Shown here in pieces: positions 1 to 5,382 of a stretch of 5,382 nt of DNA. Source of the stretch: Alphaproteobacteria bacterium. Lineage in GTDB: Bacteria > Pseudomonadota > Alphaproteobacteria > Rhizobiales > Xanthobacteraceae. Below the pieces are notes generated by a model that worked only from the letters and a program-made list of their open reading frames with translations, ran no database searches and had not been told where the DNA came from. Where the stretch lies: the NCBI GenBank assembly GCA_005884465.1, contig VAZH01000217.1, forward strand, positions 1 through 5,382. The letters are read 5' to 3'. The position numbers and the translations under genes are program-made. Every line of letters begins with the position of its first letter. Positions within the stretch are counted from its first letter, which is position 1.

Positions 1-913
1 CGTCCGCAAGGTGCCGCTGGCGCCCGACATCAATCTGAAGACCATTGCGCGTGGCACGCCCGGCTTCTCCGGCGCCGACCTGATGAACCTCGTCAACGAA
101 GCCGCCCTGACCGCCGCGCGCCGCAACAAGCGCATGGTGACCCAGGCCGAGTTCGAGGAAGCAAAAGACAAGGTGATGATGGGCGCCGAGCGCAAGTCGC
201 TGGTCATGACCGAGGAAGAGAAGATGCTGACCGCCTATCACGAAGGCGGCCATGCCATTGTCGGCCTCAACGTGATTGCCACCGATCCGATCCACAAGGC
301 GACCATCATTCCGCGCGGTAGGGCGCTCGGCATGGTGATGCAGTTGCCTGAGCGCGACAAGCTGTCGATGTCGCTCGAGCAGATGACTTCGCGGCTTGCG
401 ATCATGATGGGCGGCCGCGTCGCGGAAGAGCTGGTGTTCGGCCGCGAGAAGGTCACCACCTCAGGTGCGGCGTCGGATATCGAGCAGGCGACCCGGCTGG
501 CGCGAATGATGGTGACGCGCTGGGGTCTGTCGGAAGAACTCGGCACCGTGTCCTATGGCGAGAACCAGGACGAGGTGTTCCTGGGGATGTCGGTATCGCG
601 CACCCAGAACGCTTCCGAGGCGACGGTTCAGAAGATCGACAGCGAGATCAGGCGTCTGGTCGAAGAAGGCTACAACCAGGCGACCAAAATCCTGACCGAA
701 AAGCGTGCCGATCTTGAAGCCTTGGCGAAAGGCCTGCTGGAATACGAAACCCTGACCGGCGATGAGATCATCGACCTGCTCAAGGGCAAGAAGCCGAACC
801 GCGAGTCGGTGCTGGAGCCGACCACGCCGCGCGCCTCGGCAGTGCCGCCGGCCGGCAAGCCGCGCCCGCGTCCCGATCCGGACCCCGGACTGGAGCCGCA
901 GCCACAGGCGTGA
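1..913 (+). CDS. ftsH: ATP-dependent zinc metalloprotease FtsH, C-terminal part (5' end outside window)
   Basis: FtsH is a hexameric inner-membrane AAA+ protease that unfolds and degrades damaged or short-lived membrane and cytosolic proteins. The reading frame is already open at the window edge (first full codon at base 2, VRKVPLAPD...), so the N-terminal membrane segments and the Walker A/B motifs lie upstream. Visible in order: the end of the AAA module with the lid motif [10 protein letters not shown]; the peptidase domain with the zinc site HEGGH (bases 239-253; HExxH, with the two His as ligands and Glu as catalytic base); the conserved MVMQLPERD block; and [11 protein letters not shown], whose Asp (476-478) is the usual third zinc ligand. 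A helical region follows, then a Pro/Arg-rich disordered tail ending in PGLEPQPQA. The C-terminus looks intact. Low-GC-bias breaks or frameshifts are not seen. A strong hairpin follows 23 bases after the stop, so ftsH appears to end its transcription unit. Identification is near certain; only the 5' extent is unknown. Confidence 0.97.
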   Translation, partial: VRKVPLAPDINLKTIARGTPGFSGADLMNLVNEAALTAARRNKRMVTQAEFEEAKDKVMMGAERKSLVMTEEEKMLTAYHEGGHAIVGLNVIATDPIHKATIIPRGRALGMVMQLPERDKLSMSLEQMTSRLAIMMGGRVAEELVFGREKVTTSGAASDIEQATRLARMMVTRWGLSEELGTVSYGENQDEVFLGMSVSRTQNASEATVQKIDSEIRRLVEEGYNQATKILTEKRADLEALAKGLLEYETLTGDEIIDLLKGKKPNRESVLEPTTPRASAVPPAGKPRPRPDPDPGLEPQPQA

Positions 914-936
914 AGGGCGTTGATGGATAGAACGGA

Positions 937-965
937 AAACGGGCGCACTGTGCGCCCGTTTGTTT
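937..965 (+). terminator. Rho-independent terminator after ftsH, possibly bidirectional
   Basis: A perfect 11-bp stem (AAACGGGCGCA at 937-947 paired with TGCGCCCGTTT at 951-961) closes a 3-base CTG loop and runs into GTTTG. The stem has a GC-rich core with A/T at its base. Read on the other strand, the same hairpin is followed by TTCCGTTCT, so it may also stop transcription coming from the minus-strand remnant at 1029-1622. It sits 23 bases after the ftsH stop codon. The T-tract is short and interrupted in both directions, but stem quality and position support the call. Confidence 0.85.
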
Positions 966-1028
966 GAGTACTGCGCTTGATGCCGCATGTTCCGCCGCGG
1001 TGGGCTTGCTTGACCGATACCGTCGGAA

Positions 1029-1622
1029 TCAAAAGAGATGAAAGTCGCTGAGATGTTGCTGGAGTATTTGTGTGGAGATGTCCTGGACCTTGATAGACTG
1101 ATCCGCCGCGACGGTGATGACCGCATTGCCATGGGCATCGTCAGCCGCGTGGGAAAATAAGTCCGAGACGGTCGCAAATAACGAGTGGTCGATGGCGATT
1201 TGATCGATCCCAGGCTGAAAATTCACAATTGTATCATTGCCAAAATGCGGCCCGAATACAAAGGAATCGCTCGCCGCGCTGCCAGAAAGCACGACATCGC
1301 CGGAAGTTGGCACGATCACTGTTGCGGCCGGCAATTCAATTGGTGCGTTCACTGAAATCGCCGGCAAGACAGTTACCATTACCAATTGGAATGCCGACGA
1401 TGCTGGCGGCGGCACTCCGATTAGACCGTCGCCATTCAGGTCCTGATGAAAGCTGGGCTCGAGGGATTGCAACGTACTGTTGATCCTCGCCACGACGCCG
1501 ATGACCAAATAGATCAGTTGCGAATCGCGATTGACCCCGAGAACGGTATCATCGTTCAGTGCCAGCAGTGCGCCAGTGCTGTTGTTATCACCCGCCTGGG
1601 CTTTGGGAGTTCGGCATGCACG
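1029..1622 (-). pseudogene. C-terminal remnant of a secreted RTX/serralysin-type calcium-binding protein
   Basis: The frame is open from just after an in-frame TAA (1623-1625) to TGA (1029-1031), about 197 residues. The first in-frame start-like codon I find is TTG at 1506-1508, and coding-looking sequence continues upstream of it (GDNNSTGALLALNDD... into LIYLVIGVV), so the TTG is unlikely to be the true start. Two recognisable blocks follow. One is an EF-hand/dockerin-like calcium loop, FHQDLNGDGLIG, which I recall as a recurrent motif in large Bradyrhizobium surface or secreted proteins. The other is SFVFGPHFGNDTIVNFQPG, like the region after the glycine-rich repeats of serralysin C-terminal (M10_C/RTX) domains, whose C-terminus is the type I secretion signal. 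The end LSDFHLF fits the natural end of such proteins. There is no signal peptide or catalytic domain. I read it as the 3' end of a larger exported protein whose 5' part was lost. A short expressed ORF from the TTG (159 aa) cannot be excluded. Confidence 0.6.
1605..1609 (+). promoter_or_regulatory. Ribosome binding site that sets the DUF2867 start
   Basis: GGGAG lies six bases before ATG at 1616 and favours that codon over the upstream in-frame GTG at 1559. It falls inside sequence that reads as coding on the minus strand for the RTX-like remnant. Confidence 0.6.
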
Positions 1623-2137
1623 TTATCCAATGCGATCTTCCGTCCGGCAGCGCCTTGAGGGGAGATGCGATCAGAAATGCATACTTTCATGATTCCTATC
1701 GTGCAAAACTAGCGCGCCCGGAGCTCGGCATCGTCGACATCTTCTTTGCGCTGTTCGGATACACTCCGCTCTGGATGAAAGTTCTGCTGATTGTCCGTAA
1801 CGCGGCGGCGAAGGTCTTCGGTCTGGAAGCTCCGACTGTCGGAGAAATCATGAAGCCGACCGTCAGGCGCGAGTACTGCGTAGGCGAAAAGATAGGGCCC
1901 TGGCCGATTTTCTTTATCGCTGACAATGAAATTGTCGCGGGTCGCAACAACAAGCACCTCGACTTCCGGCTGTCGGTGCTGAAGGCGATGGAGGGGGATA
2001 CGGCGAGCGTCGTGGTCTCGACGATCTGCACGGTGCATAACGTCTATGGAAAAATCTACCTGTTCCTCATCGTTCCGTTCCATCGCCATGGCGTTCGCTC
2101 GCTGATCTCGAACGCTGTCGTTGCGAAGCGATTATAG
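1616..2137 (+). CDS. DUF2867 domain-containing protein
   Basis: This is a 173-residue protein of unknown function. The layout fits the DUF2867 family as I recall it: an N-terminal block ending HDSYRAKLARPEL (residues 25-37); the IFFALFGYTPLWMKVLLIVRN segment (about 42-62), hydrophobic to amphipathic; then GLEAP; a strand-rich second half with KIGPWPIFFIADNEIVAGRNNKHLDFRLSV (92-121), VVVSTICTVHN (132-142); and a C-terminal YLFLIVPFHR (148-157) that is typical of the family's end. The start is ATG 1616 because of the GGGAG six bases upstream and because family similarity begins soon after. An upstream GTG (1559) would add 19 residues read antisense to the RTX remnant. There is no signal peptide. 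Base composition is lower in GC than the neighbours (one 60-base stretch at 1681-1740 counts to 52%, against 63% at 2521-2580 in the TetR gene), consistent with acquisition by transfer. No role can be assigned from context. The domain call is from sequence pattern memory. Confidence 0.78.
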   Translation: MHVIQCDLPSGSALRGDAIRNAYFHDSYRAKLARPELGIVDIFFALFGYTPLWMKVLLIVRNAAAKVFGLEAPTVGEIMKPTVRREYCVGEKIGPWPIFFIADNEIVAGRNNKHLDFRLSVLKAMEGDTASVVVSTICTVHNVYGKIYLFLIVPFHRHGVRSLISNAVVAKRL

Positions 2138-2246
2138 ATCCAGCCGTTTTCGACGACGCCTTTTGCGTCTCGGACATAACGATGACCGACTGAATCGTCA
2201 TATTTGCGTCTTGTCAGACCGCCTGAATAGTTGTTCAGTTCTTCAC
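2138..2246. other. Intergenic stretch between DUF2867 and TetR genes, possible decayed coding sequence
   Basis: No convincing gene is present. On the minus strand one frame reads NNYSGGLTRRKYDDSVG and on through HRYVRDAKGVVENGWIYNR (roughly 2128-2245) without stops. This has a protein-like composition but no identifiable family, and the frame runs on into the antisense of the DUF2867 gene. It may be a gene fragment left by the same rearrangement that truncated the RTX remnant, or chance. No terminator-like hairpin follows the DUF2867 stop. Confidence 0.25.
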
Positions 2247-2268
2247 AGCGGTTTGCTTGCAAACCGCT
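2247..2268. promoter_or_regulatory. Perfect palindrome, candidate operator of the TetR gene
   Basis: AGCGGTTTGC (2247-2256) and GCAAACCGCT (2259-2268) are exact reverse complements separated by TT. The 22-bp dyad lies 74 bases before the chosen TetR start (47 before the upstream ATG). TetR dimers commonly bind palindromes of this size in their own promoter region, so autoregulation is a reasonable inference. It is not followed by a T-run in either direction, which argues against a terminator. Confidence 0.5.
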
Positions 2269-2342
2269 CAAAACATTGAAGATGCGCGTTTGCCGACCGA
2301 AGCAATTCGGGTGGAATGCGCCCCGGGGACGAGAAGCGCGCC

Positions 2343-3017
2343 ATGGTTTACCGGCGGACCCATCAGGTGGTGAAGCGCCTCGCGGCGCGGCGCAGTGCTA
2401 TTCTGGCGGCGGCGAGGCAGGCTGCCGCGGACGGCGGCATGGCCGCGGTGCAAATCGCGCCCGTCGCGATCCGCGCCAATGTCGCCGCCGGCACCGTCTA
2501 CCGCTATTTCCCTTCCAAGGCGGACCTGATTTCCGAATTGATCGCCGATGTCTCGCGCGACGAACTGGCGGCGATCCGCCGTGCCGCGGACGCAGCACCC
2601 GGGCCGTCTTCGGCGCTGGCCGCGGCCGTCACCACGGTCGCGGTGCACGTGCTGTCGCAGCGCAAGCTCGCATGGGGCATCCTGGCCGAACCGGTCGATG
2701 TCGACGTCACCGCCTCGCGGTTCGCAAGCCGCCGCGAAATATCAGGCGAGATCGCGGCCCGGATCGACGCCGCGGTCCGCGCCGGGCATCTGCCCGCGCA
2801 GGACACTTCCCTGGCCGCGACCGCGCTGCTTGGGGCGTTGCATGAATCGCTGGTCGGGCCGTTGGCGCCGGACAATCTGGACGATCCCGCCAAAATGCGC
2901 GACGCCGTTCAAACCGTGACGCTATTGGCGCTGCGCGCCGTCGGCGTGATGGACGCCCGCGCCCGCGGCCTCGTGGTGCAGGCGGTGCTGCCGGCCAAAA
3001 CGCTGGTGGGGGCGTAG
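2343..3017 (+). CDS. TetR/AcrR family transcriptional regulator
   Basis: This is a 224-residue one-component repressor. The N-terminal DNA-binding domain is clear: helix 1 RRSAILAAARQAAADGG (residues 16-32), then the helix-turn-helix VQIAPVAIRANVAAGTVYRYFPSKADLISELI (about 36-67), with the TetR hallmark GTVYRYFPSK at 50-59. The Ala-rich C-terminal half should be the helical ligand-binding and dimerisation domain; its ligand cannot be predicted. ATG 2343 was chosen because GGGGACGAGAAG lies just upstream (2325-2336) and MVYRRTHQVVKRL looks like a natural family N-terminus. The in-frame ATG at 2316 would add nine residues but has its purine run directly against the start codon. No divergent target gene is present. 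Candidate targets are the gene itself through the palindrome at 2247-2268 and, less likely, osmC, from which it is separated by a repeat element. Confidence 0.92.
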   Translation: MVYRRTHQVVKRLAARRSAILAAARQAAADGGMAAVQIAPVAIRANVAAGTVYRYFPSKADLISELIADVSRDELAAIRRAADAAPGPSSALAAAVTTVAVHVLSQRKLAWGILAEPVDVDVTASRFASRREISGEIAARIDAAVRAGHLPAQDTSLAATALLGALHESLVGPLAPDNLDDPAKMRDAVQTVTLLALRAVGVMDARARGLVVQAVLPAKTLVGA

Positions 3018-3039
3018 CGGCTAAGGCGCCGTCAGAGCC

Positions 3040-3181
3040 GTAGGGTAGGCGAAGCCAACGGATCGCGCGAATGCGGGCCCGATGATAAACTCCGCGTGCC
3101 CACCAACAGAATTCACAGAGCAATCATCTAGCTGTCGTCGAAGGTGGTGGGCACGGCGCAAGCGCGCCTTTGCCCATCCCA
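3040..3181. repeat. Interspersed inverted-repeat element, Bradyrhizobium type
   Basis: The inner arms are exact: GTGCCCACCA (3096-3105) with TGGTGGGCAC (3145-3154), enclosing about 39 bases. The outer arms are imperfect: TAGGGTAGGCGAAG (3041-3054) against the reverse complement of 3168-3181, 10 of 14 matching. The wording GTAGGGTAGGCGAAGCCAAC ... CGCGTGCCCACC ... GGCGCAAGCGCGCCTTTGCCC matches a short non-coding repeat I recall as dispersed through Bradyrhizobium genomes. It fills most of the 255-base gap between the TetR gene and osmC. It has no coding capacity and may form a long cruciform or RNA hairpin. Copy number cannot be seen here. Confidence 0.7.
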
Positions 3182-3260
3182 CTTTTCCTTCCGGGATACG
3201 CGCTACGACATATTCCGCCGCATTGGTCGTTTAAGAAGCGCGACCTGTTCAACCCATCCC

Positions 3261-3266
3261 ACGGAG
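3261..3266 (+). promoter_or_regulatory. Ribosome binding site of osmC
   Basis: ACGGAG stands six bases before ATG 3273 and rules in favour of that start over the in-frame start at 3144, which lies inside the inverted-repeat element. Confidence 0.7.
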
Positions 3267-3272
3267 CATCCC

Positions 3273-3701
3273 ATGACGACGACATCAGGATCGGCCAAAT
3301 GGCAGGGCGGCATCAAGGACGGCAAGGGCGCGATTTCGACCAGGAGCGGCGCGCTAAAAGATTACCCTTACGGCTTCGCGAGCCGTTTCGAGGGCAAGCC
3401 GGGCTCGAACCCGGAAGAGTTGATCGGGGCGGCCCATGCTGCCTGTTTCACCATGGCGCTGTCGCTGATCCTCGGCGAAGCCAAGCTCACCGCCGAGCAG
3501 ATGGAGACCAGCGCCGACGTCACGCTCGAGAAGCAGGGTGACGGTTTTGCCATCACATCCGTGCATCTCACCTTGAACGCAAAAATCCCCGGCGCGGACA
3601 AGGCGAAATTCGAAGAACTGGCGGGCAAGGCAAAGGCCGGATGCCCGGTATCGAAGCTGTTGAATACCAAGATCACCCTCGATGCGACGCTGACGGGCTG
3701 A
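3273..3701 (+). CDS. osmC: OsmC family peroxiredoxin
   Basis: This is a 142-residue cytosolic thiol peroxidase that reduces organic hydroperoxides, usually dimeric and recharged by a lipoyl/dihydrolipoamide-type donor in studied homologues. Length and residues fit the OsmC branch: YPYGFASRFEG (31-41) with the conserved Arg38, NPEELIGAAHAACFTMALS (46-64) with the conserved Glu pair and the peroxidatic Cys58, and KAGCPVSKLL (121-130) with the resolving Cys124. Both cysteines are in their usual places, so the enzyme should be active. The start at 3273 has a good Shine-Dalgarno sequence, and MTTTSGSAKWQGGIKDGKG is a normal OsmC N-terminus. Extension to 3144 would add 43 residues read from the repeat and is rejected. 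The gene appears monocistronic: repeat elements lie on both sides and pyk converges on it. I see no OhrR-type operator upstream. It belongs to the OsmC rather than the Ohr subgroup by general wording, which is less sure than the family call. Confidence 0.94.
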   Translation: MTTTSGSAKWQGGIKDGKGAISTRSGALKDYPYGFASRFEGKPGSNPEELIGAAHAACFTMALSLILGEAKLTAEQMETSADVTLEKQGDGFAITSVHLTLNAKIPGADKAKFEELAGKAKAGCPVSKLLNTKITLDATLTG

Positions 3702-3718
3702 GCAGCTTCGACAACGTC

Positions 3719-3810
3719 GTCATTCCGGGGCGCGCGGCAGCGCGAACCCGGAATCTCGCGCCGCAACGTCCGGATTCCGGGTTCGCGTCTTTGACACGCC
3801 CCGGAATGAC
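3719..3810. repeat. Nested inverted-repeat element between convergent osmC and pyk
   Basis: The outer arms GTCATTCCGGGGCG (3719-3732) and CGCCCCGGAATGAC (3797-3810) are exact reverse complements. The inner arms CGCGAACCCGGAATC (3741-3755) and GATTCCGGGTTCGCG (3773-3787) are also exact. The whole 92 bases therefore fold into a long interrupted hairpin on either strand. The CATTCCGGGG ... CCCCGGAATG wording is a repeat I recall as very common between genes in Bradyrhizobium and Rhodopseudomonas. It starts 18 bases after the osmC stop and ends 20 bases before the pyk stop, so it may act as a two-way transcription or RNA-end barrier. No U-tract is seen. Confidence 0.8.
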
Positions 3811-3830
3811 AATGGAGAGAGCGCCGCGCC

Positions 3831-5267
3831 TCACGTCTCCGCGTCGCCGTCCGGCCCGACCGAGGCGATGCGCACCATGTTGGTGGTGCCGGGAGCGCGG
3901 AGCGGCACGCCGGCGACGATGATGACGCGTTGTCCGGCTCTCGCAAAACCGTCGCGAAACGCGATTGAGCTGGCGCGGCTGACCATGTCGTCCAAATCCT
4001 TGGCGTCTTCGGCAACCACGCAATGCACGCCCCAGACCGCGGACAGCTTGCGCCCCGTCGAGAGGTTCGGCGTGATCGCGACCACCGGCGGCTTCGGCCG
4101 CTCGCGCGCGACCCGTAGCGCGGTGGATCCTGAACTGGTCCAGCAGATGATCGCGGACAGATCGAGCGTCTCGGCCATCTGTCGCGCGGCGTCGGCAATG
4201 GCGTCGCCGACGGTGTCTTCCGGCTCTGCTCGCTGCGCGTTGAGCACGCCGCGATAGGTCGGATCGCGCTCCACTTCCTCGCCGATGCGATTCATGGTCG
4301 AGACCGCTTCGACCGGAAATTTGCCGGCGGCGGATTCGGCCGACAGCATGATGGCGTCGGCGCCTTCGTAGACTGCGGTAGCGACGTCAGAGACCTCGGC
4401 GCGCGTCGGCACCGGGGCCTGGATCATCGATTCCAGCATCTGGGTGGCGATCACCACCGGTTTGCCGGCGCGCCGTGCCAGCCGCGTCATCTGCTTCTGC
4501 AGGCTTGGCACCCGCTCCAGCGGCAGCTCGACGCCGAGATCGCCGCGCGCCACCATCAAGGCGTCGGACATCTCCAGGATTTCTGCGAGCCGGTCGATCG
4601 CCTGCGGCTTTTCGATCTTGGCCATGACCGAGGCACGCCCGCGGATCATTTTCTTGGCCTCCACGACGTCCTCGGCGCGCTGCACGAACGACAGCGCGAC
4701 CCAGTCGATCCCGGTCGCCAACGCGGCTTCCAGGTCGGCGCGGTCCTTCGGCGTCATGGCGGATACCGGCAGATCGGTGTCGGGCAGGCTGACGCCCTTG
4801 CGATCCGACATCTTGCCGCCGATCACGACGCGGGTGACGGCGCGTTCGGGCGAAGTCTCTTCGGCGATCAGGCGCACTTTGCCGTCGTCGAGCAAAAGCG
4901 CGTGCCCAGGCTTCAGCGCGGCAAGGATTTCCGGGTGCGGAAGCTGAACGCGAGTGTTGTCGCCGGCAGCCTTGTCTGAATCGAGGATAAAGCTTTCGCC
5001 GTTGTGGAGCTGGATCGATCCTTCGACGAACGAGCCCAAGCGAAGTTTTGGGCCCTGCAGGTCGACCAGAATGCCGATCGGGCGGCCGTAGCTACTCTCG
5101 ACGTTGCGAATGGTCTTGACCAGCTCGCGCATCTTGTCGTGCGAGGTGTGGCTCATATTGATGCGGAAGACGTCGGCGCCGGCCTCGAACAGGCGCCGGA
5201 TCATCGCGCTATCGGAGGATGCGGGGCCAAGCGTTGCAAGGATCTTGATGCGGCGTAGGCGCCTCAT
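3831..5267 (-). CDS. pyk: Pyruvate kinase
   Basis: This cytosolic enzyme converts phosphoenolpyruvate and ADP to pyruvate and ATP, the last step of glycolysis. At 478 residues it is full length. Landmarks: KILATLGPASS (8-18); FRINMSH (34-40) with Arg35, Asn37 and Ser39 of the active and cation site; DLQGPKLR (69-76); the flexible B domain with KGVSLPDTDLP (157-167); the signature SVMAKIEKPQAI (213-224) with catalytic Lys217 and metal ligand Glu219; VARGDLGVEL (239-248) with metal ligand Asp243; and VIATQMLESM (272-281) with the conserved Thr. The C-terminal allosteric domain follows (about 350-478). Lys74 stands where K+-dependent enzymes carry Glu (see findings). The ATG at 5265-5267 overlaps the stop of the upstream minus-strand gene as ATGA, with GGAAG (5274-5278) six bases before it, so translation is probably coupled. 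The gene ends 20 bases from the nested inverted repeat that separates it from osmC. Confidence 0.98.
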   Translation of the reverse strand: MRRLRRIKILATLGPASSDSAMIRRLFEAGADVFRINMSHTSHDKMRELVKTIRNVESSYGRPIGILVDLQGPKLRLGSFVEGSIQLHNGESFILDSDKAAGDNTRVQLPHPEILAALKPGHALLLDDGKVRLIAEETSPERAVTRVVIGGKMSDRKGVSLPDTDLPVSAMTPKDRADLEAALATGIDWVALSFVQRAEDVVEAKKMIRGRASVMAKIEKPQAIDRLAEILEMSDALMVARGDLGVELPLERVPSLQKQMTRLARRAGKPVVIATQMLESMIQAPVPTRAEVSDVATAVYEGADAIMLSAESAAGKFPVEAVSTMNRIGEEVERDPTYRGVLNAQRAEPEDTVGDAIADAARQMAETLDLSAIICWTSSGSTALRVARERPKPPVVAITPNLSTGRKLSAVWGVHCVVAEDAKDLDDMVSRASSIAFRDGFARAGQRVIIVAGVPLRAPGTTNMVRIASVGPDGDAET

Positions 5268-5382
5268 GGCTTGCTTCCGGGCGCGACGCCTGGCGGCAGA
5301 CCAGACCCGCCCGGAGGCGTCCCGCCCGGCGAACCCGAGATGCCTGGAAGGTTTCCGGGTCCGCCCGGACCGACCGTTCCCG
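5264..5382 (-). CDS. Pro/Gly-rich C-terminal tail of the gene upstream of pyk (probably DUF1036 protein), partial
   Basis: On the minus strand a frame open from the window edge gives 38 residues, GTVGPGGPGNLPGISGS followed by PGGTPPGGSGLPPGVAPGSKP, and stops with TGA at 5264-5266, overlapping the pyk ATG by four bases. The even codon structure, the clean end and the ATGA junction support a real gene. In Rhizobiales, pyk is often preceded by a small DUF1036 membrane/secreted protein gene, and in Bradyrhizobium I recall such proteins ending in a Pro/Gly-rich tail, so this is the likely identity. No DUF1036 domain sequence itself is inside the window, so the product name is inference from context. 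The tail is low-complexity and probably disordered. Confidence 0.7.
   Translation of the reverse strand, partial: GTVGPGGPGNLPGISGSPGGTPPGGSGLPPGVAPGSKP

Noticed and set aside
461..1177. 238-residue minus-strand open frame under ftsH
   Set aside because: It is antisense to a clearly coding ftsH, crosses the terminator hairpin and has no protein family resemblance.
2056..2271. Minus-strand 71-residue frame (TTG start) containing RRKYDDSVGHRYVRDAKG
   Set aside because: Its last third is antisense to the DUF2867 C-terminus, and there is no good start or Shine-Dalgarno and no family match. It is kept only as a possible decayed fragment in the intergenic entry.
2316..2342. TetR start at ATG 2316
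   Set aside because: Its purine run abuts the ATG with no spacing; ATG 2343 has purines at proper distance. It remains possible.
2231..2845. Plus-strand frame of 204 residues overlapping the TetR gene
   Set aside because: It is in a different frame from the well-supported TetR gene and its Arg/Gly-rich composition is a shadow artefact.
3144..3272. N-terminal extension of OsmC by 43 residues from the start at 3144
   Set aside because: The extension is translated from the interspersed repeat, while ATG 3273 has a good ribosome site and a normal family N-terminus.
3368..4198. 276-residue minus-strand open frame across osmC and the pyk 3' end
   Set aside because: It is antisense to osmC, runs through the inverted repeat and lies out of frame under pyk; the Arg/Ser-rich composition is typical of high-GC shadow frames.
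4444..4947. 167-residue plus-strand open frame antisense to pyk
   Set aside because: It is the complement of conserved pyruvate kinase domains; its Ser/Arg-rich composition reflects antisense codons.
1..5382. CRISPR arrays, tRNA/rRNA genes, complete insertion sequences, toxin-antitoxin pairs or an undescribed multi-gene defence system
   Set aside because: I found no regularly spaced repeats, no clover-leaf patterns, no transposase and no gene cluster of unknowns; only one DUF2867 gene lacks a role.

Overview
The window looks like chromosome from a high-GC alphaproteobacterium of the Bradyrhizobium/Rhodopseudomonas group (Nitrobacteraceae). This rests on the wording of the FtsH, OsmC and pyruvate kinase proteins, which reads like that group, on two intergenic inverted repeats of a kind I recall from those genomes, and on a DUF1036-like gene tail directly before pyk. 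The species assignment is inference from memory; no search was run.

Layout, left to right. Bases 1-913 (+) hold the C-terminal third to half of the membrane AAA+ zinc protease FtsH, closed by a strong hairpin terminator at 937-965. On the minus strand, 1029 to about 1622 is the C-terminal remnant of a secreted RTX/serralysin-type calcium-binding protein with no proper start. It abuts and slightly overlaps the start of a DUF2867 protein (1616-2137, +). This 1.0-2.3 kb stretch is less GC-rich to the eye and looks like an accessory insertion or rearranged zone between housekeeping blocks. A perfect 10-2-10 palindrome (2247-2268) precedes a TetR-family repressor (2343-3017, +). A 142-bp interspersed inverted repeat (3040-3181) separates that gene from an OsmC-type peroxiredoxin (3273-3701, +). 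A second repeat with nested arms (3719-3810) fills the gap between osmC and the convergent pyruvate kinase gene (3831-5267, -). pyk is translationally coupled by an ATGA overlap to an upstream gene of which only the Pro/Gly-rich C-terminal tail is in the window (5264-5382, -).

Functionally this is mostly a conserved housekeeping region: membrane protein quality control, peroxide defence and the last step of glycolysis. A small variable pocket lies between ftsH and osmC. I see no CRISPR array, tRNA, rRNA, intact mobile element or recognisable new multi-gene system. The most informative details are the residue signature in pyruvate kinase that predicts K+-independence, the RTX remnant / DUF2867 junction, the candidate TetR operator, and the two repeat elements.
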